Shown: positions 33,555-44,310 of the stretch, one piece after another
Layout of the letters: each line of letters opens with the position of its first letter
Position numbering within the stretch: the first letter of the stretch is position 1
DNA from: Terfezia claveryi
Taxonomy: Eukaryota; Ascomycota; Pezizomycetes; Pezizales; Pezizaceae
DNA: 64,000 bases
Assembly (NCBI GenBank): GCA_015179025.1
Contig: WHUX01000104.1
Span: 62,001-126,000, forward strand
Direction: 5' to 3'
The notes under the pieces: generated by a model
Seen by the model: the letters and a program-made list of their open reading frames with translations, nothing else
The model's database searches: none
Told to the model about the DNA's origin: nothing
Position numbers and translations under genes: made by a program

Positions 33555-35171
33555 TTAAAAACGTACTATAAGCACTCCAGTTCTTTCTCCTCTACTCACT
33601 GCCATTTCGAGATCAATGTCAACTAAAAGCATCGTAAGCACATCCTGTCAGGTTTGAGGGCTGTAGTTTCTTGCAAACTTTCTCACCTGCTTGTGTGTCC
33701 ACATGGTCGGCAATATTCTCCTGGTCGTCGAGTCTTTGTAAGAGTGTCTTTGCGCCCTCATTATTGCCAACCCGTGAGAATTGATAAGCAATTGCTGCCA
33801 TATCCGCCACTATTTAGGAACTTGAAAGGTATGAGGGTCTATATAGATGGACGTACAAGCTTCCCCTTTACCCGCTGTGCCATTCTTTACCCGAGTGATG
33901 CTCTCCACAAGGACCTCCGGTAGCAGCTCCTGGCGCTCTCCTTCAACCTATTATATCAAAAGTATCATGTCAGCTCGCTCAGTAAAGGTCGTCGGAAATT
34001 TTATGTACTTCTCCATCTGAGATAACCATAATCAACAACGGTTTCTCCATCTCCTTGTTATAGACAAATGTGGGGAGGATCTTCCTTTTCAGTGCGGAGC
34101 CAATACGAGTAAGAGCTCCGTAGTGATGGTTCTTTACAAGCCTGTTTACGTCTGCCTCTGATACTTTGTCTTTGGCCAAGTCGCTGTTGAGGAACCGGAT
34201 ACCCAAAATGCCGGTCTCTGGCGCGGCAACGATGGAGTATATCTTTGCAATAAGCCTCAAGCAGCCTTCGAGAGTAGGGATACGTTTTCCCTCCTCTTCG
34301 GTTTGCATCGACATCGAATCATCTATTCAAAAAAATTTTCGGTTAGTTCTGAAGGACTCGATGGTGAGAGCTTTATAATTGCATTGGCTATACCGAGTAA
34401 GATAACCAAGTCATATAACGCCAAAATACCGGCCTGGGTAGCAACTTCTTTTTGCTGACAGGCTTCGATCTTCATCAGGAACTCAGCCAATGCAGCACCC
34501 CTCTGTGCTTCCGCAGCCAGTGTGGTCTTTAGATCCCCCTTATAGAACTGCATAAGAGCAGGATTTTCATATTTGATAAAATTCTGAAAATATTCCAGTG
34601 TCCTTGTTGTAGCCGAGGGATCGATAACAACAGGAAGGGGTTCTGGTTCCTCACGGAACAGTTTAATGATCTCTGGATTTCCAGTCGCATTAGCGAGGTC
34701 ATATAAACCGAGACCATCCTTTCGTTTAACGTCCTTGGAAGCACCAGCTTTGAGAAGGAGCTTGATGACATTAATATCCCCAGAGAATATAACGGCGTTC
34801 ATGAGCGGGGTATGGCTTAAGGCATCGTCCGCTTGAACGTTAGGATTGGCACCGGAGTCCAGGAGGTTTGAAATAATGGGAAAACCCCCCGTTCCTGCAG
34901 CAAGTTTGGCTGCAAACCAGAGTGCATTACGGTTGTGGTTTGAGACTGAATTGGGGTTTGCTCCTTTTACAAGAAGGAATTTCACTGCTGTAATATAACC
35001 ACCCTGTGCGGCAAAACAGAGGGGCGTGAGCCCGTCTCGGTTCTTGTTTTCGAGGGGGCACCCACATGCACAGTTGAACCAGTACACTAGTTTCTCAAGG
35101 GTAAGCCCGCCAGTTGCTATATCGGCGCAAATGGTATCGGTATGCACCGTTACTGAGATAGATTCTGCCAT
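33555..35171 (-). CDS. Ankyrin-repeat / von Willebrand A domain fusion protein
   Basis: Five exons: 35171-34394, 34322-34009, 33947-33872, 33809-33687 and 33622-33555 (452 aa). Residues 35-175 hold about four ankyrin repeats (DGLTPLCFAAQGGYITAVKFLLVKGANPN; HTPLMNAVIFSGDINVIKLLLKAGA). Residues 190-255 are a helical linker also found in the gene at 36488. A vWA domain follows, with metal-binding MIDAS DDSMSM (DxSxS satisfied; relatives usually have Gly at the fourth place), the Thr loop TRIGSAL and the strand LLIMVISDGE. The first intron splits the MIDAS Asp codon, exactly as in the paralogue. vWA/MIDAS domains usually bind protein ligands via a divalent metal; the partner is unknown. There is no signal peptide, so it is cytosolic. 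The last 20 residues lack the LWVAKLMLG end seen in the paralogue. Confidence 0.8.
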
Positions 35172-36487
35172 ATATGCAGGTTGAAAGTAGGAATGAAGGA
35201 GATTATCTCGGTTATGAAGTTACTTAATGGATTGATGTCAGTCAACCCTCGCTGAAGTGGATGTTAAAGGTAAATGAACCCAATAGATGAGGAACGTCTT
35301 ATATATCGGTATCAACCGTGATAGCTAAGTAGACAGACGGTACACAACCAATCTGTCCAGCCGTTCGAGCTGTGCAAGTTCCACGATCAGGCCACTGGCA
35401 ATTCGTGGATCCAGACTCGGGTGCATGCCTCGTATGTTGCTTGGGCATGAGATCAGTTTGCGGATCCTTAGGCTTGCTTGGAAAATGGGTTGTACATGCA
35501 TGGATTGGAATTATTATATCACTTCTAAGATGTCCGCACTCAGAGCGGTTGCAAAGCCGGTAGGCCTCTTGAGTTCGGAGACCACCATGGGAACCTCTAT
35601 GATATTCCAAGCATTAAGCAGGAAAAAGTTCTGACATAATTTGAGGTAACCGACTACATAGCTAGAAAGAAAATTGAAGGGTATGGGTGGTTCAAAGTAT
35701 TGGGGAAGGTTTGTTCACAGCCTGTTTGTCAATTTGTCAATTCTATATATCCGGAAACGCTTTGGAGTTGACTGCGGTCCAAATCTGCCTCGGTATATAT
35801 CAAGAGGGAGGCAATCATGGGACCGCAAATTGCCCTAGTATCGTTCGTGAGATGTGCAAAAGGTTAGTTCTTTGCAAGGAGTTGATTACTAGGCAGTGGA
35901 ACAACGGTAAAGCTCACTATGCTGTACTTAACTGGATCCGATAAAGCTACAGAACCATCAACATCGATCTGGTTTGGCATTGAGAACACTATTGACTTTA
36001 TTGGCTACGGAGCTCCACAAAACGGCCTACCTAATCCACATGATGAACCCATATGACCCAGCAAGAACCTTGGAACTAGAAAGAGAATTCGATGGAAAAC
36101 CGGCGCGAGGCTGCATGCGGAGGAACAAGGAAACAATCGTTAGGTGTCAAGTGCCCATACTATAAGTATAATCTAAAGCCATGCAACAGTCAAAGGACTA
36201 AATATGTGCTACTCACACCACCAAAATGATATCAAGTTCGTGCATCTACGGCGATGACGCCTCCAAATCTAGGTTAGCTGGCTTACAATTCTTACAGGCT
36301 GATGAGTATGCTTGGGAGCTTTAATAAAATGTGATGGCATGAGTGAGAAAACGCCCTGCTAGCTACAGTACGTGAAAAGGCCTGAAGACTTATAGCTAAG
36401 CTGAGTTGCATATCTGGTCACAATTGAAGGATTTTTACAGCGTAGCACCCATTCCAGACTTTTACCCGCCGTTTCGACCCTCACAAA
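35172..36487. other. Divergent intergenic region between the two vWA genes
   Basis: About 1.3 kb separates the start codons of two head-to-head paralogues. No convincing gene is seen. It presumably holds both promoters; no specific factor sites can be named. Confidence 0.5.
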
Positions 36488-37752
36488 ATGAGCAAGGTAA
36501 GTCCTCCACTTTCTACGGCAGTGATCTTTCTTCGGCATCAACGTTTACAGTAATAACCTCTCCCAACAGTATCAGACAACTGAAGACTACGTGAGGTTGC
36601 TTAATGACTTTGTTAAGTATCAAAAACTCACCGCCTTCTACACACCGCACTCGCCTGTGATTTTAGACCTTGCGGGCAAGGCCCCTGGGATCATTGCTGT
36701 TCTGAAGCAACGTCTCAACTCTCAGGAGCTTGCTCATCAGGTGTTTTACTTGTCACTGTATAATCTTGTCATACTACTTGGTAAGCTCAAACCATGATCA
36801 AATATTTACCTGAATTCTCGGCTCAAAATTTATCAATAGACGATAGTGGCTCGATGCAATGGAACAATTATCGCAGCATCGAGTCCTTGAGAACATTCTT
36901 GAATTTGGTGGTTGAGATCAGCAGTGCCTATCTTCCTTCTGGGGCACATGTGTGCTGGCTGAATGATCAACATGCATACAAAAGTGTCAAAAACGCTACA
37001 CAAATACAGGAACTCATTCACATTTGCCCTTTCGAAGGGTGGACCAAAATAGGAGAAGCACTGTACCACAAAGTAGTGGAGCCACTGATCTTAGAACCCG
37101 CTCGCCGCGGTGCATTGGAAAAACCATGGATTGTGATGACAATTACTGATGGTGAAGTGAGTGCATTTAACTTTTGCCTGATGAAGTTGGCCATTCAAAC
37201 TCTCCGAACGCGAGCTAACGGATTTGGGCATATCACAAAGCCCGCTGGTGAGCCGAGGGATGCGCTTCGGAAGGCCATTTTATACACCCAACAAAACCTT
37301 ATCAAAACCCGATATGGCGAAACCGGTGAGTTTCAAAGAAGCACAAATCTTGAAACCCACAGGTTGCGAAGAGAGGGCTGATAGCATCAATCAAGCCGTT
37401 AAATACCAGTTTGCTCATGTTGGCAATAATGCAGAGGCCATCAATTTCCTCCGCAGCCTTGATGCTGACCCAGAAATTGGAAAATGGTTAGATTGTACCT
37501 CAGGTAAGAACTCTCCCCGCTTAAAAGATCATTGTAATAGTTGAGGATCGGAATAGAGGAGGGGATTGAGACTGCTGAGGTTCTCCAACAATCCGGGACT
37601 GAATTAACCCCAGAGTTATGGGTATGTTGACAAACCCGACCTCGCCGTAATATCCACCGGAAGGAGTAAACTGACAGACTGACCCCACATAGGTTGCTAA
37701 ACTCATGCTGGGCCCAGTAGAGGAATATGTGAGAAGACACACAGTTGACTGA
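36488..37752 (+). CDS. vWA domain protein, paralogue of the ankyrin-vWA gene
   Basis: Seven small exons: 36488-36496, 36570-36780, 36840-37156, 37241-37325, 37363-37503, 37557-37621 and 37693-37752 (295 aa). All joins keep frame. The first exon codes only MSK. The helical segment (YQTTEDYVRLLNDFVKY) leads into a vWA domain with a canonical MIDAS DDSGSM, TKIGEAL and the strand PWIVMTITDGE. The tail has a YQFAHVGNNAEAINFLRSLD block and ends LTPELWVAKLMLGPVEEYV. Two acceptor choices were possible for exon 6; the one at 37555-37556 avoids a stop and gives the conserved end. Compared with the minus-strand neighbour it lacks ankyrin repeats but shares the linker and the intron inside the MIDAS. Soluble; function unknown. 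Confidence 0.8.
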
Positions 37753-38612
37753 TATGTGTGACTCGAGCTAATCCATTTCCCTATTCATTCTCACAGTTCG
37801 ATGCATATGATGAAAAATAAGGAATTGGACAGTCAACCACAAATACCAATGGGCGTAAGACTCGGGTTTTGGGGACGATAGTACTACCGGTGTAGTGCGA
37901 CTTGGGATGGGAGAGAGCCAATTCGGACCCGCCAAGGTATTTAAACAACAATAAACATATCCAGCTAGCCAGATATCTCGTATTTTGAGTTTGTGAAACC
38001 CACGCCCCGTTGCTGTAACTCAAATTTATACCACCCATCATGTGCAATGACATCTTTCCGCAGGGGTGACTGTCAAGAACTACCAAACTTTCTGCAGTTA
38101 TACGGTCTGCTGCCTTGCTGCATAATTAATTGAAAATCACGGAGTATTTCGTGTGACCTTAATTTGTAGCTCAGTTATCCTTCTACAGACTATTCGATAG
38201 TAATACTCCACCATAGTTGCCTCCTATATGAAAGTATTCCCAACCAACCAATCCCGCGCTTCCCTTCCTACAGTTATGAAAGAGCTCCCAGTGGACAAAT
38301 TATCTCAAGTTAGATGTCTATGGGAATACCAAAGCACCCAGACACAAAAGCTTTTTGTCCATTTCTCAAGTTACCCAAAGATATGGCGCAATATTCAGGG
38401 TATTTGGTATTTGCATCATAAAATTTCCGTTCTCACCGCTTCGTGCTGGGTGAATTACACGAGGAGCCACCAGTAGTCGTGCTCACCATTATAAGTGATC
38501 AGAATCATCTCATATCTCCAGAGTTTGACTCCTCATTTTCTTCATACCCCGGCTACATACCACCTTTGAAGTCACATAACAGCACCTCAATCACGCTACA
38601 GGTCAATTACAC
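37753..38612. other. Intergenic region between vWA and lectin genes
   Basis: No convincing gene. A CACGGAGTATTT variant of the recurring decanucleotide lies at about 38138. The final part is presumably the promoter of the lectin-like gene. Confidence 0.45.
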
Positions 38613-39598
38613 ATGTCCACCAACGACGACCTTGTCCGCTACCTTCAGTCTGCAGCCTTTCTTGCAACCTTAGAGAATACTACCTACTATGCGCATAGTG
38701 ATAATGGTAATCTCACCGAGAAAGCCTTCGATGGAGCTGAATGGAGTCTTCCCACACTGATTACCAAAGTCCCTGATGGCGCCTCTGCTGTGTACGTCCA
38801 AGGGCGTTTCAAGGTGGGTGCTCTCAGGATCCATCCCTTGAAGTTTTGCAGTTTGTGTTTCTGACCATCTAGCAGCGCGGTCTCATTATAGTTTATGACG
38901 GGATTTTGAAAAATTATCTGTACAATGAAGATGAGGGTGAATGGGAGGCAGGAAGTCTTCAGGCAGCCAATATCACTGTTGATCATAATAGCCGTATTGC
39001 TGCTGGCATAACGCAAACTGAGGAATTCTACGTTGTCTATGAGGACCAAGATGGGGATCTCTCTACAGCTAGCTCTATTGATGGCTTTGAATGGGTCAAA
39101 AAAGGGAAATATTTTACGGACGCGAAACCCCTTGGTGGAAGTGCTCTGTGGTATACCAGTCAAGAGGAGGGCCCCGCCTATCTGTTCTATCAAAACACTG
39201 ATGGATCCATTCACTACGTTGAAGAAGTCGATAGCAAGCCTGTCGCGGGTATGGGATATCACAGCTTACAAGGATCATCTCTACTGAAAAATGTATGCTA
39301 ATGCTATCATACAGACAAAAAAGCTGCTTACGGCGATATCAATGACGGGGAAAAAATTGCCCGCATCCTTGCTACCACCCCAGAAAACATCTACTACCTG
39401 ACCAGCACCGGCAAGATCTTCCAAGTGACCCCCGACAGCAAACCCAACTTGGTTACGTTGATGAGTCTGGTAACTTTACGGCATCCACGAGTGCAGAGTG
39501 CTTCCTTCCTGCTGCCCGGTTTCGCCCGCGTAGACCTGTACATCAGAACATCAACGTCACCAACACCAACATCAATATCAACCAAACCACGATTATAA
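38613..39598 (+). CDS. Fucose-specific lectin-like protein, probable C-terminal frameshift
   Basis: Exons are 38613-38813, 38873-39248 and 39315-39598 (286 aa as read). The repeated bladed pattern (TTYYAHSDNGNLTEKAFDG; FYVVYEDQDGDLSTASSIDGFEWV; AYLFYQNTDGSIHYVEEV) is that of fungal fucose-binding beta-propeller lectins, which bind fucosylated glycans. There is no signal peptide, as usual for this cytoplasmic or non-classically exported group. After PDSKPNLV (about 39455) the current frame gives a Pro/Thr/Ser-rich, unlikely end (stop 39596-39598). The +1 frame continues as YVDESGNFTASTSAE and runs to a stop at 39628-39630, so one base may have been lost there. The gene may therefore be recently damaged, or the tail may have been replaced. 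It lies in the island of vWA and protease genes. Confidence 0.75.
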
Positions 39599-39630
39599 AT
39601 AACTATCACGGAACTACGAAGCCCTGGTAA

Positions 39631-40771
39631 AATCTTCTGGGAATTTTTGGTGCTAGATATGAATGGAGGAAATTGGGGCACGCACGCGTGGCAAGGCATA
39701 GTTACGAGATGCTATAGGATAACAGCTTGAGGAGGGATAATAAAACCACATGTTCGTCTAGGTTAAGAAGTCAACTGCCAACTTATGAGTGCAGAGAAAT
39801 GTGACTTGGCGGTGACTCGAAGCCCTCACTCCCGACAAGTACCATGTTCCAAGATACAAAGATAATAGAAAATAAACCACAATTCCACTAACGTTACCCA
39901 CCACAGGAAATATTTCAGACGGCTTATACCCACTGGAAAATATCAATATGTTCTATAAACATCTATACCCCATCTAGCTTTCAGTACATACAAAACTACA
40001 TGTATTCATCCGTATAGTTGGAACTATGCACTAGACGGCAAACCTAAAGTTACTTCCTAGTTTAGCTAGTTTTAGTTCCTTTTATCGATAGCTATAATAT
40101 TATGTATGACGTGCCCACGAAGGATCAGTAAAGTACATGGTGTTGTATCTTAGATATTAGGAGAGATATTCTTCAGCAGAGAAGTCGGAAGGATAAATAT
40201 ATGTATGTGTGATGACAAGTTGTCATGACTGCAACCTGTGAGAACAATGATATCGGGAAGTAGCTGCCACGTACAGAATATCATTGCGTAGCATGTATAC
40301 GACGAAGGATGCTGCAACTCAAGGCGGCTATTTTAATCCGAAGCAATGGCGGCATAAATCCTGTAAAAACAACATCATGATCATGAATACGAGCTTATGC
40401 TGAGAGGTGTCACGGAGCACAAACATGAACTCTTTTATGCGATACATGCAGTGCCAGCACTCAAATCGAGCTCGCCACCCACCAGTACACACACCCGATA
40501 GGTCTATATAAGGTCATACTTACTGTTTCAAACATCAATACATATTCATTAATGCCGCTGAAATCTTACTTATTCTTCACACCCTAGTGCTCACCCGAAT
40601 TGTACCAGACTACCGGATTGAGCAGCCCATCAACTACCGGATTGAGAAATCAATTTTGTCACGTATCGGTCAGGGTTCCTTTACAACAATGCCTCTACCC
40701 ACCCAAGGGGCTTTCGGTCGATTGGTATACCAGATTGCTTCGCAAGTCACCGCGAGAGGCTCCTATAATTC
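39631..40771. other. Intergenic region upstream of the protease gene
   Basis: No gene is assigned. A tandem-like CTACCGGATTGAG pair occurs at about 40609-40645. An open frame (40587-41096, plus) runs through the region without recognisable motifs and competes with a more protein-like frame at 40772-40930. Confidence 0.4.
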
Positions 40772-40930
40772 GTCAAAAGTCCAGTTTATTACCAAGAAAT
40801 TAAGACCTTTATCGACCACCACAGGCTGTGGTTCGGAAATTTACGCACAAAGATCAGCAACTTTGAGGCGAGGAGTCCAAAATTTTCTGAGGAATCCGAC
40901 TACGCTACATGCTCCGTATTCGACTATTCC
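40772..40930 (+). other. Coding-like segment, possible 5' exon of the serine protease gene
   Basis: A 53-codon open segment reads VKSPVYYQEIKTFIDHHRLW... and ends ...SEESDYATCSVFDYS before TGA. The composition and helical pattern look like real protein. A GTATTC donor candidate lies near its end and an acceptor ATATAG lies at 41106-41107 before DPEKANG, but I could not find a fully in-frame path. It may be an upstream exon of the protease gene or a decayed remnant. Confidence 0.35.
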
Positions 40931-41096
40931 TGACAGCTATCCACGTAACCCGGCGGCTTGGTCGAGATGGGCGGTGAAATTACTGCTCCACTGGGATGGT
41001 ATGCTTCAGCTATCTTTGGCTTTTTATGCCCGCCTTCTATCACTATGCATATATGGTGCTCAACATTCCCAAAAAAATTCAGAAAAACTAAATTGA

Positions 41097-42360
41097 ATGG
41101 ATATAGATCCGGAAAAGGCAAATGGGCTTTCCGCTATTGGAAGTGGCTTCTTTGTCAACATCCCGGGCGCAAAGAAAGATATAGTTTTCACCGCTGGACA
41201 TAACCTCCTCAATAAGGACGGTATCTATGTCAAAGCCGTGGATGTGATCATTGACGGTAAGCCAGCTGCAAGAGTCAAGACACTTGGTGAAGATTTTCAT
41301 ATTTCCGAGAGTTACAAGAGGACGCCAAATGACACCAATCCCATCGACGATTATGGTTGTCTGCTTATCGAACGAGCAAAGATCAATGATCGAGACGTAC
41401 CAAGGGAGGGGTTTGGCTTCAGTATACCTCTCGCTTTTGCTGATTTGCGTGGAATGGGACTCAAGGCATTCGTCGGTGGTTATCCAGGTGAACTGAATAT
41501 TGGCGACAATGTGGAATTTAGGTATGCTCTAGGTGACTTTGGCCAAACTGATCCTGGGCAGTTGTTTTATCACGCTTCGACTGAGAAGGGGCAGAGTGGT
41601 GGACCTGTCTGGGTGCTGTACAAAGGCTACGAGACGGTCGTTGGTATTCAGTAAGACTCACCCTTCATTATAGCTAATTCTTCGTCGCAATGATCTTTCG
41701 GAGCGGTACTTATGGCAAACCACTAGTAATCATGACCAGAGAGTAGAAGGAAGTGGAAACCGTGCCACTCGGCTTGATATTGATACCTTGTACGAAATCT
41801 ACAAGTGGGCAGGTGTTGGTGCCTATGACAAATCAATTAAAGTTGTCAGTTACAAAGGAGCGCAAAGCCTCTATCTAAAGGCATTAGGGGGCCCTGCTGG
41901 TGGCACCTATGCTCATTTGGGTAAACAAGGCATTGCTACCACCTTCGATATTATTCCAGCTCATACTGCACCAACCGACGCTGGGCGTGCCCCTCGATTT
42001 GCACTGGTTAACAGGCCCTCACCGGACCCAAAGACCTGGCTCTGGCTCCATTTTAATGTTGATCCCAAAGCGAGGCCACGGCAAGTTAGTGTCAAGACCA
42101 GGGCGACCGAGGACGGAATGGTCAGGCTTCACACGGCTGGGGCAGTGAAGCCAGAATTCGATAAAAATATTTACCAAATCGAAGCAACTTCGTTGTCTGA
42201 GAAGCCTCCGTCGCCGCGGGACCCAAGATATCTCCTCAGGATTGAAGGAAAAGGAATTCCCACCAACATCGAGCCATGGGACGACACGGAACCAGAGAGT
42301 ACGGACGTCCAATTGGTGGATGTACAAACCGGGGACACGGAATTAACGGAAGTAAGTTGA
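41097..42360 (+). CDS. Trypsin-like serine peptidase domain protein
   Basis: Exons are 41097-41650 and 41742-42360 (390 aa as read). The catalytic triad is visible: His35 in VFTAGHNLL, Asp85 in NPIDDYGCLLI and Ser167 in STEKGQSGGPVW, with the GxSGGP oxyanion motif, so the chymotrypsin/HtrA-type fold is intact. The second half (KVVSYKGAQSLYLKALGG onward) is a separate domain of about 180 residues with no recognised family. The acceptor at 41740-41741 was chosen because the neighbouring AG dinucleotides give stops. The 3' end shows a perfect GTAAGT donor at 42352 and CTAACAG at 42390, so a short last exon may replace the final two codons. There is no signal peptide at this start; an upstream exon is possible. 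It probably acts inside the cell or on an unknown partner. Confidence 0.75.
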
Positions 42361-42630
42361 TCATATTAAAAAGTCTTTCAAATCTAACAGGGGAGTAACA
42401 GTTCACTAAGCTGAAACTTGAGTGATAATCTGGCTGGCCGGCAATGGGAATTTGATTTTCCCATTAACAATGTACGACAAATTGGATGAACTGCCTTTTT
42501 GCAACTACTTACCTATTTCTAACCATTCATTTAATGATGAATTTTGTCGTCATATCTGTTTCAGACTGGCAAATTGTTGCTAGGCCGTGCTCACAATTTA
42601 TGGTCCCATTTCCTTGGTTAAGTTTCGGGT

Positions 42631-42661
42631 GTTAGCGGAAAAATTCTTGAGCCCCCAAATC
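42631..42661 (+). repeat. Direct repeat flanking the inverted-repeat element, left copy
   Basis: GTTAGCGGAAAAATTCTTG followed by AGCCCCCAAATC recurs with a few changes at 44277-44310, on the outer side of the other arm. Same orientation, about 1.65 kb apart. Confidence 0.7.
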
Positions 42662-42682
42662 TTCTACGAGAAACCCTTTGAC

Positions 42683-44258
42683 ATACCACTCGGGTAACAC
42701 GGACTCCTGTGAAACATCACTCGCTTAGTGGAACTTGTGAGACCAACAACACTATACCTATCTTCTATGTTGTCGTGAGTTACTCTGTAGTTCTGAGCCT
42801 ATACAAGAAGTCCTGTGTTATGTTCAGCGCTCTGCCTCTTACTCTTTTACCTGCTCGCAGTAGGCAGGTACCTAGACCTTCTGCTATGGACGCCCCTACA
42901 TATATAGTTCTACACGCTCTTTCGCTACACGTTGCTATATACGCTGCAAGATAGGCTTATGCGTTCCTATGCTTTAGATTACCATGCCTAGAGCTTTACG
43001 GTACCCAGGCTTCATAGGTCCGATCCCATTTCAGGGTAATCCAGGTATCCCTATACCTAGCCTATTCTCTAGCAATTGGTATAAATTGGTATAATTGGTA
43101 TCCGTAAACCAAACTACCTCCCTAGTCTATTGCTATTTCCATTTCAATTATGGAGCGCCTTGGCAAGGCAGAACTTCAAAATTCTGATTGACCGGCTCTA
43201 ATTTAAATCTTCAGCTTTGTAACCTCGAGATCATGCCTCAGATTAAATTTTGCTGGTTCTCTTCCATCCAGCAAGCTAGTCATTCTACATCTTCCTTCAC
43301 CCAATTCCGAATTTGAGTGGCTTTTGCCCTTTCAGACGATTGATATGATGGTGTTGGTTGATGCTGCAATATTTGGTAATGTTGTTATGATATTGACTAA
43401 GGTTGCAAATTTAACGTCAATTATCTCGTTAAGGGACTCCAGAGCCCCTTAACCAATTAAGAGTTCCATTAGATTTCTCAAATAAGTCTCTGGTCAATAA
43501 GCGGTGCCAAGGCACTCCGTAATTAAACATTCGCTTAATGGAAATAACGATTGTATTGGGCACTTATATGTGGTGTTTCAAGGGAAACATCATAGCGAGG
43601 ACATATTTATCTAAAGGTAAAGTAAACTTACAAGGACTATTCACAGATATTTTTAGTCTATTATATATCCGTTCTGTATATTAGGGAATGTACAATTGGG
43701 AAACACAACTACTCTATATAACCTAGATACCTACCAACAGCCGCATGCTTTGATCATGAGCCAAGATCACCAAGCACAGACTAGAGATGCAAAGCTTACC
43801 CTGAAAGTGCAACTACAGCGACATAGGACTCTCGTACCCAGACCCTCGTAAGGTAGTAAAAGGTCTACCTACTGCAACTATATAAGCGCGAGAATATATT
43901 AGAGCGCATAATTTAAGCACAGGAACGCATACAGCAACCCTACATACAGGAGCGATCCTAGTACCTACCTACTCCGTACCGTATTGCTATTAGAGCGCGT
44001 AATTACAAGCATAGGAACGCATAAGCCTACCTAGTTGTAGTGTGCCTATAGAAGCAAGCTATTGCCTATAGGAGCACTAGGGGAAATCGCAACGTGGAAA
44101 CGAAAGGAGCCGTGTAGAACTATATATGGAAGGGAAAGGTCTATGTACCTGCCTACTAGGTACCGGTACCTCACGCCTACATAGGAGATAAGTATAGCTG
44201 TGTTGTAGGTCTCACATGTTCCACTAATCGAGTAGTGTTTCACAGGAGTCCGAGTGGT
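42683..44258. mobile_element. Large non-coding inverted-repeat (foldback/MITE-like) element
   Basis: The two ends are long imperfect inverted repeats. Left arm blocks (TACCACTCGG, GGACTCCTGTGAAACA at 42701, GTGGAAC..GTGAGACC at 42728, TATATAGTTCTACACG at 42901, AGGCTTATGCGTTCCTATGC at 42955) all recur in reverse order on the other strand between about 43930 and 44258. Arms span roughly 300 bp on each side around a core of about 1 kb. The core contains no protein-like frame. Interruptions in one arm relative to the other show it is old. I infer a non-autonomous DNA element of foldback or MITE type; no target duplication could be fixed. Confidence 0.75.
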
Positions 44259-44276
44259 ACCTAGTCTAGGTGCTAG

Positions 44277-44310
44277 GTTAGCGGAAAAAAATTCTTGCGC
44301 CCCCAAAATC
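44277..44310 (+). repeat. Direct repeat flanking the inverted-repeat element, right copy
   Basis: This is the second copy of the GTTAGCGGAAAAA...CCCCCAAA(A)TC sequence seen at 42631-42661. It may mean the flanking unit belongs to the element, or that the element inserted in a duplicated repeat. Confidence 0.7.

Noticed and set aside
37541..37569. Earlier acceptor for exon 6 of the vWA gene (AG at 37539-37540)
   Set aside because: It leads to a stop after nine codons; the AG at 37555-37556 gives the conserved LTPELWVAKLMLG end.
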